DNA from: Leifsonia sp052114085
GTDB lineage: Bacteria; Actinomycetota; Actinomycetes; Actinomycetales; Microbacteriaceae
Length of the DNA stretch: 64,000 bases
Reading direction: 5' to 3'
Assembly: GCF_052114085.1 (NCBI RefSeq)
Contig: NZ_JBFREB010000001.1
Span: 1,240,001-1,304,000, forward strand
This document shows positions 42,266-50,704 of the stretch, piece by piece. The position numbers and the translations under genes are program-made. The notes beneath the pieces were generated by a model. It saw only the letters and a program-made list of their open reading frames with translations, had not been told where the DNA came from and ran no database searches. Position 1 is the first letter of the stretch. Each line of letters begins with the position of its first letter.

Positions 42266-42495
42266 GTCTGCGCGATGTGTTCGGCTTCGACGTGAGGCGA
42301 GCGATCAACGCCACGCGCCCCCGGCGCATCGCGTCGTTTGGGTCAATGCTGGTTCTGGTGGCGCTGGCGATCGCCTTTCGCGCTGTAGCGCCCTGGTGGG
42401 TGTGGCCCGCGCTGCTTGTTCTTGAAGGCGTTGTGTTCCTAATTCTCGGGAACCGTTGGGCAGCGAAGGATGCTCTTCGACGGGAGCAGGACTAG
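42262..42495 (+). CDS. Small two-span membrane protein, candidate immunity partner
   Basis: A 77-residue protein with two hydrophobic segments (about 25-43 and 46-63), a basic N-terminus (VRRAINATRPRR) and a charged tail (WAAKDALRREQD). GTG 42262 overlaps the stop of the secreted precursor gene (GTGA), so both are translated together. The size, topology and coupling resemble immunity proteins of secreted antibacterial peptides, but there is no sequence proof. A strong terminator follows 6 bases after the stop. Confidence 0.65.
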   Translation: MSLRDVFGFDVRRAINATRPRRIASFGSMLVLVALAIAFRAVAPWWVWPALLVLEGVVFLILGNRWAAKDALRREQD

Positions 42496-42501
42496 CCCGG
42501 G

Positions 42502-42532
42502 GGAATGGTGCAGAGCGAATCTGCACCATTCC
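42502..42532 (+). terminator. Terminator of the secreted-protein/membrane-protein pair
   Basis: A perfect 13-base stem, GGAATGGTGCAGA (42502-42514) with 42520-42532, and a 5-base GCGAA loop. Confidence 0.8.
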
Positions 42533-42811
42533 TCGCCTTATCGGCGAAAATTGCCTAGGAAGCTGTCCGCGATTGCGCTCAGGACCTCAGCCACACGAGA
42601 GAACCACAGCCGTACCCTCCATGCCCGTCCGGAGTCGCGTTCTTCCATCGCGACCTCCTAACGACGGTCGCTAAATGTTGCGTGCCGTCGCCTCAGCCTA
42701 CGGGTGAGCCACAACGCACTCTGATCTCGACGGCCGTCCCCGAGACGCCGCAAATGGCGAGCGCTTGCCCCGACCGTGGGGCGCACCTCTTTTACGCTGT
42801 CGGCGGCAGCG
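42533..42811. other. 279-base gene-free stretch in the island
   Basis: A short TCGCC/GGCGA hairpin followed by AAAATT lies at its left end (about 42533-42551). Otherwise no convincing coding pattern; an open frame that runs on into hairpin copy B is rejected. Confidence 0.4.
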
Positions 42812-42877
42812 GCATCTATGTGACGCAACACGCCGTTAAGCGGTGCGGGATAACGGCGTGTTGCGTCACATAGATGC
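42812..42877. repeat. Long perfect hairpin, copy B
   Basis: Perfect 27-base arms (42812-42838 and 42851-42877) around a 12-base loop, beginning 7 bases past the dehydrogenase stop, so it may also end that transcript. Copy A at 41002-41054 is a slightly eroded relative. Confidence 0.9.
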
Positions 42878-42883
42878 GCGCGG

Positions 42884-43726
42884 TCAGCGGTCGCGGGCGA
42901 TGACGGAGAAGTCCTTCTCGCCGTGGCCGGCGTCGATGGCGCGCTGCAGCTCGGCTGCGACGAGGGCTGCGGCGGGGAGCGGAGTGTCGGCGGTGGCGAG
43001 CATCAGGCGGAGGTCCTTGGCGAGAAGGGCGGCGGAGAACTGGGTGTCGTCGAAGTCGCCGGAGGAGACAACCGGGCCCTTCATCGCCGCGATCGGTGCG
43101 ATCGACGTCAGAGACAGCAGGCCGAGCACCTCATCGGGGGTGAGGCCGCCTGCCTCGCCCAGGCGCAGGGACTCGCTGAGCGCCTCCATCGAGATGGCGA
43201 GCGCCAGGTTCGCGACCAGCTTCGCGGCCGCGGCCTTGGCCGGGGTGTCGAAGGTGCGGATCTTGTCCGGGTCCGCCCACAGGCCCACGATTCCGCGGGC
43301 CTGACGCACCGCGTCGTGCTCGCCGCCGATCAGCACCGCGAGACTCCCGGCCCGCGCGGGGGCGAGCGAGCCGACGACGGGGGAGTGGACGTAGCGGATC
43401 CCCGCAGGCGCGGCCCGGGATGCGAACTCGTCGGCATCCGCGGGCGCGACCGTCGTCACATCGATCCACAGAGCTCCGCGGGGGATCGGCAGCGCCTGTT
43501 CGATCACGATCGAGCGGACCGCATCCGGTCCGAAGAGCACCGTGAGAATGGCGTCGGCTCCCTCCACCGCCTCGGCCGGGGAGGAGGCGATCGTGGCCCC
43601 GCGGCGGCCGACGGTCTCGGTCGGCTCGGGCGAGCGGTTCCAGGCCGAGACGTTGTGGCCTGCGTCGATCAGGTGGGTGACGAGCTCACGACCCATGCGG
43701 CCGAGCCCGAGCAGCGCGATGTCCAT
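42884..43726 (-). CDS. NAD(P)-binding dehydrogenase, 3-hydroxyisobutyrate dehydrogenase family
   Basis: A 280-residue beta-hydroxyacid dehydrogenase. The Rossmann motif LLGLGRMGRELVTHLIDAG opens the protein; VVGSLAPARAGSLAVLIGG is the substrate loop and KLVANLALAISMEALSE carries the catalytic lysine region. The normal active-site signature is slightly varied, so the substrate (a 3-hydroxy acid or an imine) is open. I chose ATG 43726 because the Rossmann start follows directly. The 3' end is present a second time as a remnant at 41067-41155. Confidence 0.92.
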   Translation of the reverse strand: MDIALLGLGRMGRELVTHLIDAGHNVSAWNRSPEPTETVGRRGATIASSPAEAVEGADAILTVLFGPDAVRSIVIEQALPIPRGALWIDVTTVAPADADEFASRAAPAGIRYVHSPVVGSLAPARAGSLAVLIGGEHDAVRQARGIVGLWADPDKIRTFDTPAKAAAAKLVANLALAISMEALSESLRLGEAGGLTPDEVLGLLSLTSIAPIAAMKGPVVSSGDFDDTQFSAALLAKDLRLMLATADTPLPAAALVAAELQRAIDAGHGEKDFSVIARDR

Positions 43727-43767
43727 GCCGTCCACTCTGCGCCCGGCACCGCGCGGATGGAAGGGGG

Positions 43768-45006
43768 TCAGGCCGACAGGGAGTCGCGGCGGCGCTCCAG
43801 GAACCGGCGCTCGGCGTCGCCGGCGCACAGCGAGGCGGCGACGCTGTACTCATCGAATGCCTCCGCAGACCGTCCTGCCCGGGCGAGCAGCCCGGCACGG
43901 ATGCCGTGCAGCAGGTAGAACCGTGCCAGCGGCTGCCGCAGCGGTTCGATCGCCGCGAGCGCCTCATCCGCCCCGTCCACCTCGGCGACGGCCACCGCGC
44001 GGTTGAGCGCGACGATCGGCGTCGGGGCGACCCGCAGCAGCTGGTCGTACAGCGTGACGATCTGCGGCCAGTCGGTCGCCTCGGCCGTCCTGGCGTCGTC
44101 GTGCACCGCCTGGATGGCCGCCTGCAGTTGGTACGGACCAGGCCGGCCGCGGAGCAGGCAGTCGCGCACCAGGGTGTGCCCCTCGGCGATGGTGGCGGGG
44201 TTCCACAGCGAACGGTCCTGGTCGGGAAGGGGGATGAGCGCCCCCGTGGCGTCGGCGCGGGCAGCGCGGCGCGCATCCACCAGCAGCAGGAGCGCCAAAA
44301 GGCCGAGCACCTCCTCCTCGTCGGGGAGCAGCGACCGGAGAACGCGCGCGAGGCGGATCGCCTCGTCGCACAGCTCCTCCCGGATCAGCCGGTCGCCGGC
44401 GCTGGCGGCGTAGCCCTCGCTGAACACGAGGTACAGCACCGCGAGCACCGAGCGGAGACGACCGGGCAGGTCGGACGCCGAGGGGATGCGGTACGGGATG
44501 CGCGCATCGCGGATCTTGGCTTTCGCGCGGGAGATCCGCTGCGCCATCGTCGGCTCGGGCACCAGGAACGCGTGGGCGATCTCGGCCGTGGTGAGTCCGC
44601 CGAGCAGACGGAGTGTCAGGGCGACCCGGGACTCGGGCGCGAGTGCCGGGTGGCAGCACGTGAAGATCAGGCGGAGGCGGTCGTCCGCGATCTCGTCGGG
44701 CTCCTCTGCTTCTGCGGCCGTCAGCTGGTTCAGGATCGCCGCTTCGGCCTCCTTCTCACGGCCCACCGCGTCCCGCCGGAGCCGGTCGATGGCACGACGG
44801 CGCGCGGTGGTGATGATCCAGCCGGCCGGGGCCGGTGGGATGCCGTCGCGCGGCCAGCGCTCGGCGGCGACGACGAACGCCTCTTGCACCGCGTCCTCGG
44901 CACGGTCGAGATCGCCGAGGACGCGGTACAGCACGGAGACGGCGCGGCCGTACTGCTCGCGGAAGGTGGGCGCGATACCGAAGTCGTCCATCGCGGGGTC
45001 GTCCAT
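43768..45006 (-). CDS. ECF42-like RNA polymerase sigma factor with C-terminal TPR-like extension
   Basis: A 412-residue sigma factor. Region 2 (FREQYGRAVSVLYRVLGDLD, AEDAVQEAFVVAAERWP) and region 4 (LTTAEIAHAFLVPEPTMAQR) lie in the first 190 residues. The long extension (about 195-400) contains TPR-like helices, as in group ECF42, which lacks a classical anti-sigma factor and is genetically linked to YCII/DGPF proteins. Such a protein is encoded 38 bases upstream. The start is uncertain (45006 or 44991); both keep region 2 intact. Confidence 0.88.
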   Translation of the reverse strand: MDDPAMDDFGIAPTFREQYGRAVSVLYRVLGDLDRAEDAVQEAFVVAAERWPRDGIPPAPAGWIITTARRRAIDRLRRDAVGREKEAEAAILNQLTAAEAEEPDEIADDRLRLIFTCCHPALAPESRVALTLRLLGGLTTAEIAHAFLVPEPTMAQRISRAKAKIRDARIPYRIPSASDLPGRLRSVLAVLYLVFSEGYAASAGDRLIREELCDEAIRLARVLRSLLPDEEEVLGLLALLLLVDARRAARADATGALIPLPDQDRSLWNPATIAEGHTLVRDCLLRGRPGPYQLQAAIQAVHDDARTAEATDWPQIVTLYDQLLRVAPTPIVALNRAVAVAEVDGADEALAAIEPLRQPLARFYLLHGIRAGLLARAGRSAEAFDEYSVAASLCAGDAERRFLERRRDSLSA

Positions 45007-45044
45007 CTCGGGGTCGTCCAATCGCGTCGACGTCCATCCTGTCC

Positions 45045-45386
45045 TCAGTCGGCGAACGGCCGTACTTCGATGGGCAGCGTGGTTGCGAGCGCCACCCGGC
45101 GGCCCCACTCGAGTGCCGCATCCAGGTCGGGGACGTCGACGATGGTGAAGCCGCCGAGGTGTTCCTTGCCCTCCGCGTAGGGCCCGTCGGTGATCAGCAC
45201 GTCGCCGTCCTGTGGCCGCAAGACCGTCGCGGAGGACGCAGGCAGCAGACCTTCCGAGAACACCCACACGCCGGCGTTCCGCATGTCGACATTCACCGCC
45301 GTCACGTCGCGGTCGATCCGGGCCATCACCGCAGGCTCCGGGATGGGGCCGTCGGGCTGGTAGACGCTGAGCAGGTACTGGGTCAT
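45045..45386 (-). CDS. YCII/DGPF-domain protein, ECF42 partner
   Basis: A 113-residue protein of the YCII-related/DGPF family (MTQYLLSVYQPDGPIPEPAV at the start; LITDGPYAEGKEHLGGF is the hallmark). Proteins of this group are found next to ECF42 sigma factors and probably act in their signalling. A GAGAGGATC site precedes the ATG. It is upstream of and co-directional with the sigma factor. Confidence 0.92.
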   Translation of the reverse strand: MTQYLLSVYQPDGPIPEPAVMARIDRDVTAVNVDMRNAGVWVFSEGLLPASSATVLRPQDGDVLITDGPYAEGKEHLGGFTIVDVPDLDAALEWGRRVALATTLPIEVRPFAD

Positions 45387-45443
45387 GATGGTGATCCTCT
45401 CCGAGCGCGGCGCGCTCTCACCGTCTACACGAACGCGATCCTG

Positions 45444-46502
45444 CTATTTCGACACAGCCCGCTCCAGTCGCGCCACCCCGATCTTCGAGTCCGCCATGCC
45501 GTAGAAGACCCAGTCGCGGCCATCGACCGTCTCGATGGCGGTCGGGAACACGACGTTCGGCACGATGCCGCTTCGTTCGTCCTCGGTCTCGGCGGAGAGC
45601 AACGGCTCGGTGGTGCGGTCGATCACCCGCCACGGTTCGTCGGCGTCCAGGATCATCGCGCCGGCCGCGTAGTTCACGTTCTTCTGCTGCGCGACACCCG
45701 ACTCCAATCGTCCGGTGACGCCGTGATGGAGCAGCAGCCAGCCCTCCGGAACGCGGCGAGGAGCGGGACCAGCGCCGATCTTCAGCTCCTCGAACGGGAA
45801 TTCCGGTCCGGCCAGGAAGCGGTTCTGCCGCCAGTGCGCCAGCTCGGAGAGATCGCGCTGCACGGCGTCGAGGGGGATGAACGCGATCCAGATGCTGGGG
45901 CGCGTCTCGCCGGTGGGTGGATGCTCCCCTTCGCCGGGCCGGATGTCGCCGAGGTCCCACACCGGCCGGTGCAGCACGGCCAGACTCGGCGTGCCGTCGG
46001 GCGCGGTGACCGGTTCCGGGAAGAACACGGTGTCCTTGTTGAGGAACAGCGCCAGGTCGATCCCGAGCGCATCGTCGTACTCGAACGAGACCGGACCGAG
46101 TCGCCGCCACGCGCGCAGGTCGTCGGAGACGGCGACGGCCGTGCGCGGCCCGAGCGGACCGTAGGCCACGTAGGTCATGACATGCAGCCCGAGCGCGGGG
46201 ATGAACGTGATGCGCGGGTCCTCGACGCCGGCGTTGCTGCGTCCACGTTCGAACGGCCGGTCGGGCTCCAGCACGACGCCTTCGCGCTCGACGGCGACGG
46301 GGATGCCGTCCTCGATCACGACGCGGGCGAGACCGACACGGGAGACGTTGCCCTCGGCGACCAGTCGCGGGAGAAGGTACAGTTCGCCGTCGGGACCGCG
46401 CCCGGACGCCGGATTGAGCACGCCCTCCGCCTCGAGAGGGTCGCCCTCCGCGGGAGTCATGACGACGCCTGCGCGGGCGAGTCGATATGGGAACAGGGTC
46501 AT
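45444..46502 (-). CDS. GH130-like glycoside phosphorylase/hydrolase (second in operon)
   Basis: A 352-residue five-bladed beta-propeller enzyme. VLNPASGRGPDGELYLLPRL, NAGVEDPRITFIPALG and the later DLALFLNKDTVFFPEPV are family 130 hallmarks; the Asp of VEDPRI is the expected general acid. Family members act on beta-mannosides, mainly by phosphorolysis. The enzyme lacks a signal peptide, so it is cytoplasmic and would process sugars imported by the ABC system upstream. ATG 46502 overlaps the previous gene by ATGA; it is the last gene of the operon. Confidence 0.85.
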   Translation of the reverse strand: MTLFPYRLARAGVVMTPAEGDPLEAEGVLNPASGRGPDGELYLLPRLVAEGNVSRVGLARVVIEDGIPVAVEREGVVLEPDRPFERGRSNAGVEDPRITFIPALGLHVMTYVAYGPLGPRTAVAVSDDLRAWRRLGPVSFEYDDALGIDLALFLNKDTVFFPEPVTAPDGTPSLAVLHRPVWDLGDIRPGEGEHPPTGETRPSIWIAFIPLDAVQRDLSELAHWRQNRFLAGPEFPFEELKIGAGPAPRRVPEGWLLLHHGVTGRLESGVAQQKNVNYAAGAMILDADEPWRVIDRTTEPLLSAETEDERSGIVPNVVFPTAIETVDGRDWVFYGMADSKIGVARLERAVSK

Positions 46503-47524
46503 GCGTCCACCTCCTGGTAGAAGTACAGTTCGCGGGCGTCCTTCGGGGCGTCCCAGCCTTGGGCGAAGGACCAGCGGCCGCCGATCTTCTGCAGTCCGCC
46601 CCAGGCGAGTGAGCCGCCGCGGTTGAGCTCCAGCTGGGTGAAGGGCTCGTCGAGCCGGTAGAGCGCTTGGGCGGCGGCGAAGTCGCCGTGCTCGTCGGCG
46701 TAGAAGAAGTCGAGCACGAGGCGGTCGTCGTCGACGACCGCGCAGGCGACCTCGAACAGGGAGCCGGCCAGCGGCGTCAGGTCGAGATAGGGCTGAGTCT
46801 CGAACCGCCAGTCGAGCCCGTCCGCGGAGCGTCCGATCGTGGGGCGGCCGCCGCATCCCTCCGACAGGAACATCAGGTAGTCGCCGCCGATGCGGACGGC
46901 GCGGCCTTTCGCGTCGCGGGGGAGGACGGCGCCCTTGGCCCAATACTCGGAGACGTCGTACGGGACGACCAGCCCACGCTTCTTCCAGTGTTCGAGATCG
47001 TCCGAGACGGCGGACATGATGTCGACCGCCACCGAGCCGTCGTCACGCCGCCAGATCGCGTTGTAGAACAGCACGTAGCCGTCGTCGAGCGCGTAGATCT
47101 TCGGGTCCTCGCACCCCAGTGTCTCGTTCGCGAGCGTGGGATAGATCACCGGGTTCGCCGGGGAGTCGCGCCAGGCGCCGCGCTGGCGGACGGCGTGACC
47201 GATGCGGCTGGCGGTCGACTCCTTGCGCGGCGACGCGCGATAGAACAGGTGCAGTTCGTCGCCGCGCTCGATCACCGTCGGATTGAAGATGGAGTCGCTC
47301 GTCCATCCGATGCCGGTCGGGTCGTCCCACTGCCCCTCCAGTCGGAAGGTCAGCTCGTCGTCGCGGTGAAAAGGTCCGATCGCCCACGTGGGACGCTCGG
47401 GATACTGCGCAGAGAACTGGTCGGTCGAGATCCGATCGGTGAGCGCGTTGGTGTGAGCCAGCGCCTCGCGATAGCTGGCCAGCAGAGCATCGTGCTCCGC
47501 CGATGCGGTGTGCAGGTCGTTCAT
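46499..47524 (-). CDS. GH130-like glycosidase (first in operon)
   Basis: A 341-residue beta-propeller protein related to its downstream neighbour. SDSIFNPTVIERGDELHLFY, LGCEDPKIYALDDGYVLFYN and YWAKGAVLPRDAKGRAVRIG (in parts) align with GH130/GH43-like propellers; the Asp in CEDPKI is the likely catalytic residue. It lacks a signal peptide. Two different propeller enzymes in one operon suggest stepwise breakdown of an oligomannoside. It starts 15 bases after the permease stop and overlaps the next start. Confidence 0.8.
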   Translation of the reverse strand: MNDLHTASAEHDALLASYREALAHTNALTDRISTDQFSAQYPERPTWAIGPFHRDDELTFRLEGQWDDPTGIGWTSDSIFNPTVIERGDELHLFYRASPRKESTASRIGHAVRQRGAWRDSPANPVIYPTLANETLGCEDPKIYALDDGYVLFYNAIWRRDDGSVAVDIMSAVSDDLEHWKKRGLVVPYDVSEYWAKGAVLPRDAKGRAVRIGGDYLMFLSEGCGGRPTIGRSADGLDWRFETQPYLDLTPLAGSLFEVACAVVDDDRLVLDFFYADEHGDFAAAQALYRLDEPFTQLELNRGGSLAWGGLQKIGGRWSFAQGWDAPKDARELYFYQEVDA

Positions 47525-47538
47525 GGTTCCTTGTCTGG

Positions 47539-48453
47539 TCAGCCCTTGACGGACGAACCGAGGTCGCTCGAGGTGAAGTAGCGCTGGAAGACGATGAACA
47601 GCACAACGACCGGGGCCGCCAGCACCACCGCGCCGGCGAGGATGGCGCCGTACGGGTTGGAGGTGGAGCCGGAGACGGTCGAGATGTAGTTCGCCAGCGA
47701 GACGGCCAGCGGCTGCAGGCTCGCCTCCTTCGTGATCAGGAACGGCCAGAGGAACTCGTTCCACGGGCCGATGAAGGTCAGGAGCAGCGCGGTGACGAGC
47801 GCCGGCCGGACCAGAGGGAGGGCGATCCGCCACAGCAGGGTGAATTCGCCGGCGCCGTCGATCCGCGCCGCGTCGAACAGCTCGCGGGGCAACTGGAGGA
47901 AGTACTGCCGGAAGATGAGCACCGCGGCCGAGTTGATCGCGAACGGGAGGATCATGCCGAGGTAGTTGTCGGCGAGCCCGTAGTTGCGCGCGATGAGCAC
48001 GTACAGCGGGATCATCAGCAACTGGAACGGGATGGTCTGCACCAGCAGCGCCAGCGCGAACGTCGCACCGCGGCCACGCCACTGCAGGATCGCGAGCGAG
48101 TATCCGGCCAGCACGCCGAACACGATCGTCCCGAGCAGCACGCCACCGGTGAAGATCCCGGAGTTCACGAGACCGGTGAGCAGGTTGATGCGCGAGTTGA
48201 TGTTGGCGTAGTTGTTCAGGGTCAGGTTCGCGGGGTTCGGAAAGGCGCCGGCGACCGTCGTGTCCGGCGAGGCCTGGAGGGACCCGACGAACATGTAATA
48301 GAACGGGAACAGGAACGCGACCGCGCCGATGGCCAGCACGATCCCTTGCACGATCGCCTGCCTGCGGCTCAGGTGCCGCGGTGTTGCGAGGTCGCGTCGG
48401 CCCTTGCCGCGGGGCGACTGCTCGGCGGTGGTGCGTGGGGCTGTCTGCGTCAT
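47539..48453 (-). CDS. Carbohydrate ABC transporter permease, MalG type
   Basis: A 304-residue permease with six helices and the EAA loop DAARIDGAGEFTLLWRIALP, which contacts the ATPase. It follows the other permease with a TGATG overlap. No ATPase gene is in the operon, so a shared MsmK/MalK-like ATPase elsewhere is implied. The N-terminus (1-35) is polar and probably cytoplasmic. Confidence 0.94.
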   Translation of the reverse strand: MTQTAPRTTAEQSPRGKGRRDLATPRHLSRRQAIVQGIVLAIGAVAFLFPFYYMFVGSLQASPDTTVAGAFPNPANLTLNNYANINSRINLLTGLVNSGIFTGGVLLGTIVFGVLAGYSLAILQWRGRGATFALALLVQTIPFQLLMIPLYVLIARNYGLADNYLGMILPFAINSAAVLIFRQYFLQLPRELFDAARIDGAGEFTLLWRIALPLVRPALVTALLLTFIGPWNEFLWPFLITKEASLQPLAVSLANYISTVSGSTSNPYGAILAGAVVLAAPVVVLFIVFQRYFTSSDLGSSVKG

Positions 48454-49409
48454 CAGTCCCTCCCTCCTACGAAGCGGTTTTGGAGCCAGCCGATGATGAG
48501 TACGCCGATCACGAGGATGACGCCGATGGCGGAGGCGTAACCCGGGTGGCCCTGCTGGATGCCCTGTTGGTAGATGAGCAGCACGGGGCTGGTGGAGTGC
48601 CCGTCCGGGCCGCCGCCGCCGGTCAGCAGGTACGGTTCCGTGAACAGGTTCGCGCCGGTGATCGTGGCGAGCAGCAGCACCAGGACGGTAGCGGTGCGGA
48701 CCCCGGGCACGGTCACCGAGAAGAACTGGCGCACCTTGCCCGCGCCGTCGGTCGCGGCCGACTCGTACAGCTCGGTCGGCACATTCTGGAGCGCCGCCAG
48801 GTACAGCAGGATGTAGAACCCGAGACCCTTCCACGTCACGTAGATCGCGATGGTCGGCATGGCGAGGGCCGGATTCGAGAACCAGCTGGGGCTCGGGGCG
48901 AGCGGCCCCAGGATGTGGTTGACCAGCCCGTTCTGCCCGAACAGGAAGAGCCACACGCCGATGATCGCGACGCTCGCCGTCACATATGGGACGTAGTAGC
49001 TCGTCCGCAGGAAGGTGCGGAAGCGCGTGATGCTGTTGAGCCCGGAGGCGAGCAGCAGCGACAGCACGACCGTGAGCGGCACGTTGATGATCAGGAAGAT
49101 CCCCACGTTGCCGAACGACTGCAGCACAGCAGGGTCCGTGAGCGCCTGAACGTAGTTGTCCAGGCCGACGAACGGCCGGTCGACGGTCGCGCCGGGCGCT
49201 GCGAAGAAGTAGTCGAAGAACGACATGTACACCGCGAAGCACAGCGGGAACGCGAAGATCGTCAGCACGAAGACGATGTACGGCGCTCCGAGCAGCCAGC
49301 CGAGCGGATTCTTGCCGAGGATGCGCTGCGCGATCGGCGCGCGGTGGCGCCGGCCGGGGCCGGCGGCGGGCGTGGTGCCCGCCGCCGGGCGTGTCGAGAG
49401 CGTGCTCAT
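48453..49409 (-). CDS. Carbohydrate ABC transporter permease, MalF type
   Basis: A 318-residue permease with six helices; the EAA-like loop is ESAATDGAGKVRQFFSVTVP. The first 30 residues are Pro/Ala/Arg-rich. It sits directly after the binding protein gene (2-base gap) and overlaps the MalG-type gene. Together they form a CUT1-class sugar importer. Confidence 0.94.
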   Translation of the reverse strand: MSTLSTRPAAGTTPAAGPGRRHRAPIAQRILGKNPLGWLLGAPYIVFVLTIFAFPLCFAVYMSFFDYFFAAPGATVDRPFVGLDNYVQALTDPAVLQSFGNVGIFLIINVPLTVVLSLLLASGLNSITRFRTFLRTSYYVPYVTASVAIIGVWLFLFGQNGLVNHILGPLAPSPSWFSNPALAMPTIAIYVTWKGLGFYILLYLAALQNVPTELYESAATDGAGKVRQFFSVTVPGVRTATVLVLLLATITGANLFTEPYLLTGGGGPDGHSTSPVLLIYQQGIQQGHPGYASAIGVILVIGVLIIGWLQNRFVGGRD

Positions 49410-49411
49410 GG

Positions 49412-50704
49412 CTACTTCTGGGCCTGCAGCTTGTCGATCTTCTGGGCTGCGGCCTTGAACGCGTCCTCGACCGATCCGCTGCCGTTGACGACCGCCTTCG
49501 TGTAGGCATCACGCAGTGCCTGCATCTGGGCGATGGTGTTCGTACCCGTCGGGTCGTCCGTGGTGTGGGCGCTCTGGATTCCGAACTCCTTGTAGGCCGG
49601 GTGCGAGCTGAAGTAGTCCGCGAAGGTGGTGGCGACATCCGTCCGGATCGGCATCTGGCCGGTCACGTCGAGCAGCTTGCCGTCCTGCGCCTTGCTGGTC
49701 GCGAACTTGATCACATCCCACGCGGTGCCCTGGTTCTTGCACGAGGTGTACATGCCGATGTTCTTCGCATCCGGGAAGGTGTAGGTCTCGTCGGCCGACT
49801 TGCCGTCCTTGGTGGGGACGGGAACCGAGCCCCACTGCACCTTGTCGCCATAGAACGCGATGGCCCACGGTCCGACGATCGCCATGGCGGCCTTGCCGTC
49901 GGCGAACGCGTCACCCTGGTACTGCTCCTTGCCGGCCAGGTTGCTGCTGTAGATCTGCTTCCAGAAGTTGGCCACATCCATCGAGGCCGCGCTGGTGACC
50001 GTCGCCTTGCCGTCCTCGATGAAGGTCTTGCCGCCGGTCTCTGCGGCGAGCAGCGGCAGGTAGTCGAAGTTCACCTGGTAGAACTCGCTGGTCGGCGCCG
50101 GGTAGATGGCGAAGGGCGCGGCACCGGAGGACTTGATCTTCTCCGCGGCCGCCTGGAATTCGGCGTAGGTCGACAGCTTCGGGTTCTCCGGGTCGAGCCC
50201 GGCCTTCTGGAAGATCGCCTTGTTGTAGAAGATCATCACGGGGTTCTGCTTCCACGGCATCTGGTAGTAGTCGCCGTCCGCCGACTTGTACTGGTCGGCG
50301 GCCTGGCCGCTGCGCGCCTCGATGTACTTCGCCCCGTCGGAGAACTTCGACAGGTCGACGAGGCCCCCCTGCTTCTGCCACTGACCGGTGGCGGCGGGGA
50401 GGTTGTTGAAGACGAGGCACGGCGTCGTGCCGGCGGTGATGGCAGCGCCGATGACTTCCTCAGTGCTCTTACCGGCGGGCACCTCCTGAGCCTTGATCTG
50501 CTCCTTGGGATGCGCGGAGTTCCAGGCCGAGACCATGGACTTGCCCCACTGCACCTCCTGCTCGTTGTTGGAGTACCAAATGGTGATGGGGCCGTGCGCC
50601 TTCATGGCGTCACTGGAGCCCCCTCCGCTGGAGCCGCACGCGGCCAGAGTGCCGGCGATGAGGCCGGCGGTCAGGAGGGAGACGACGATTCGACGCTTTC
50701 TCAT
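49412..50704 (-). CDS. Extracellular solute-binding lipoprotein of the sugar importer
   Basis: A 430-residue lipoprotein. The signal peptide ends in the lipobox LAAC with Cys23; the mature part starts with a Gly/Ser linker and the family 1 binding fold (ITIWYSNNEQEVQWGKSMVS). Aromatic residues and a Trp in WKQNPVMIFYNK may stack against sugars. GAAAGG precedes the ATG at 50704, which overlaps the LacI gene stop (ATGA). It should present oligosaccharides to the two permeases downstream. Confidence 0.95.
   Translation of the reverse strand: MRKRRIVVSLLTAGLIAGTLAACGSSGGGSSDAMKAHGPITIWYSNNEQEVQWGKSMVSAWNSAHPKEQIKAQEVPAGKSTEEVIGAAITAGTTPCLVFNNLPAATGQWQKQGGLVDLSKFSDGAKYIEARSGQAADQYKSADGDYYQMPWKQNPVMIFYNKAIFQKAGLDPENPKLSTYAEFQAAAEKIKSSGAAPFAIYPAPTSEFYQVNFDYLPLLAAETGGKTFIEDGKATVTSAASMDVANFWKQIYSSNLAGKEQYQGDAFADGKAAMAIVGPWAIAFYGDKVQWGSVPVPTKDGKSADETYTFPDAKNIGMYTSCKNQGTAWDVIKFATSKAQDGKLLDVTGQMPIRTDVATTFADYFSSHPAYKEFGIQSAHTTDDPTGTNTIAQMQALRDAYTKAVVNGSGSVEDAFKAAAQKIDKLQAQK

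Noticed and set aside
42682..42873. 63-residue plus-strand frame ending in hairpin copy B
   Set aside because: Its C-terminus is the translated palindrome itself; no ribosome site or family pattern.
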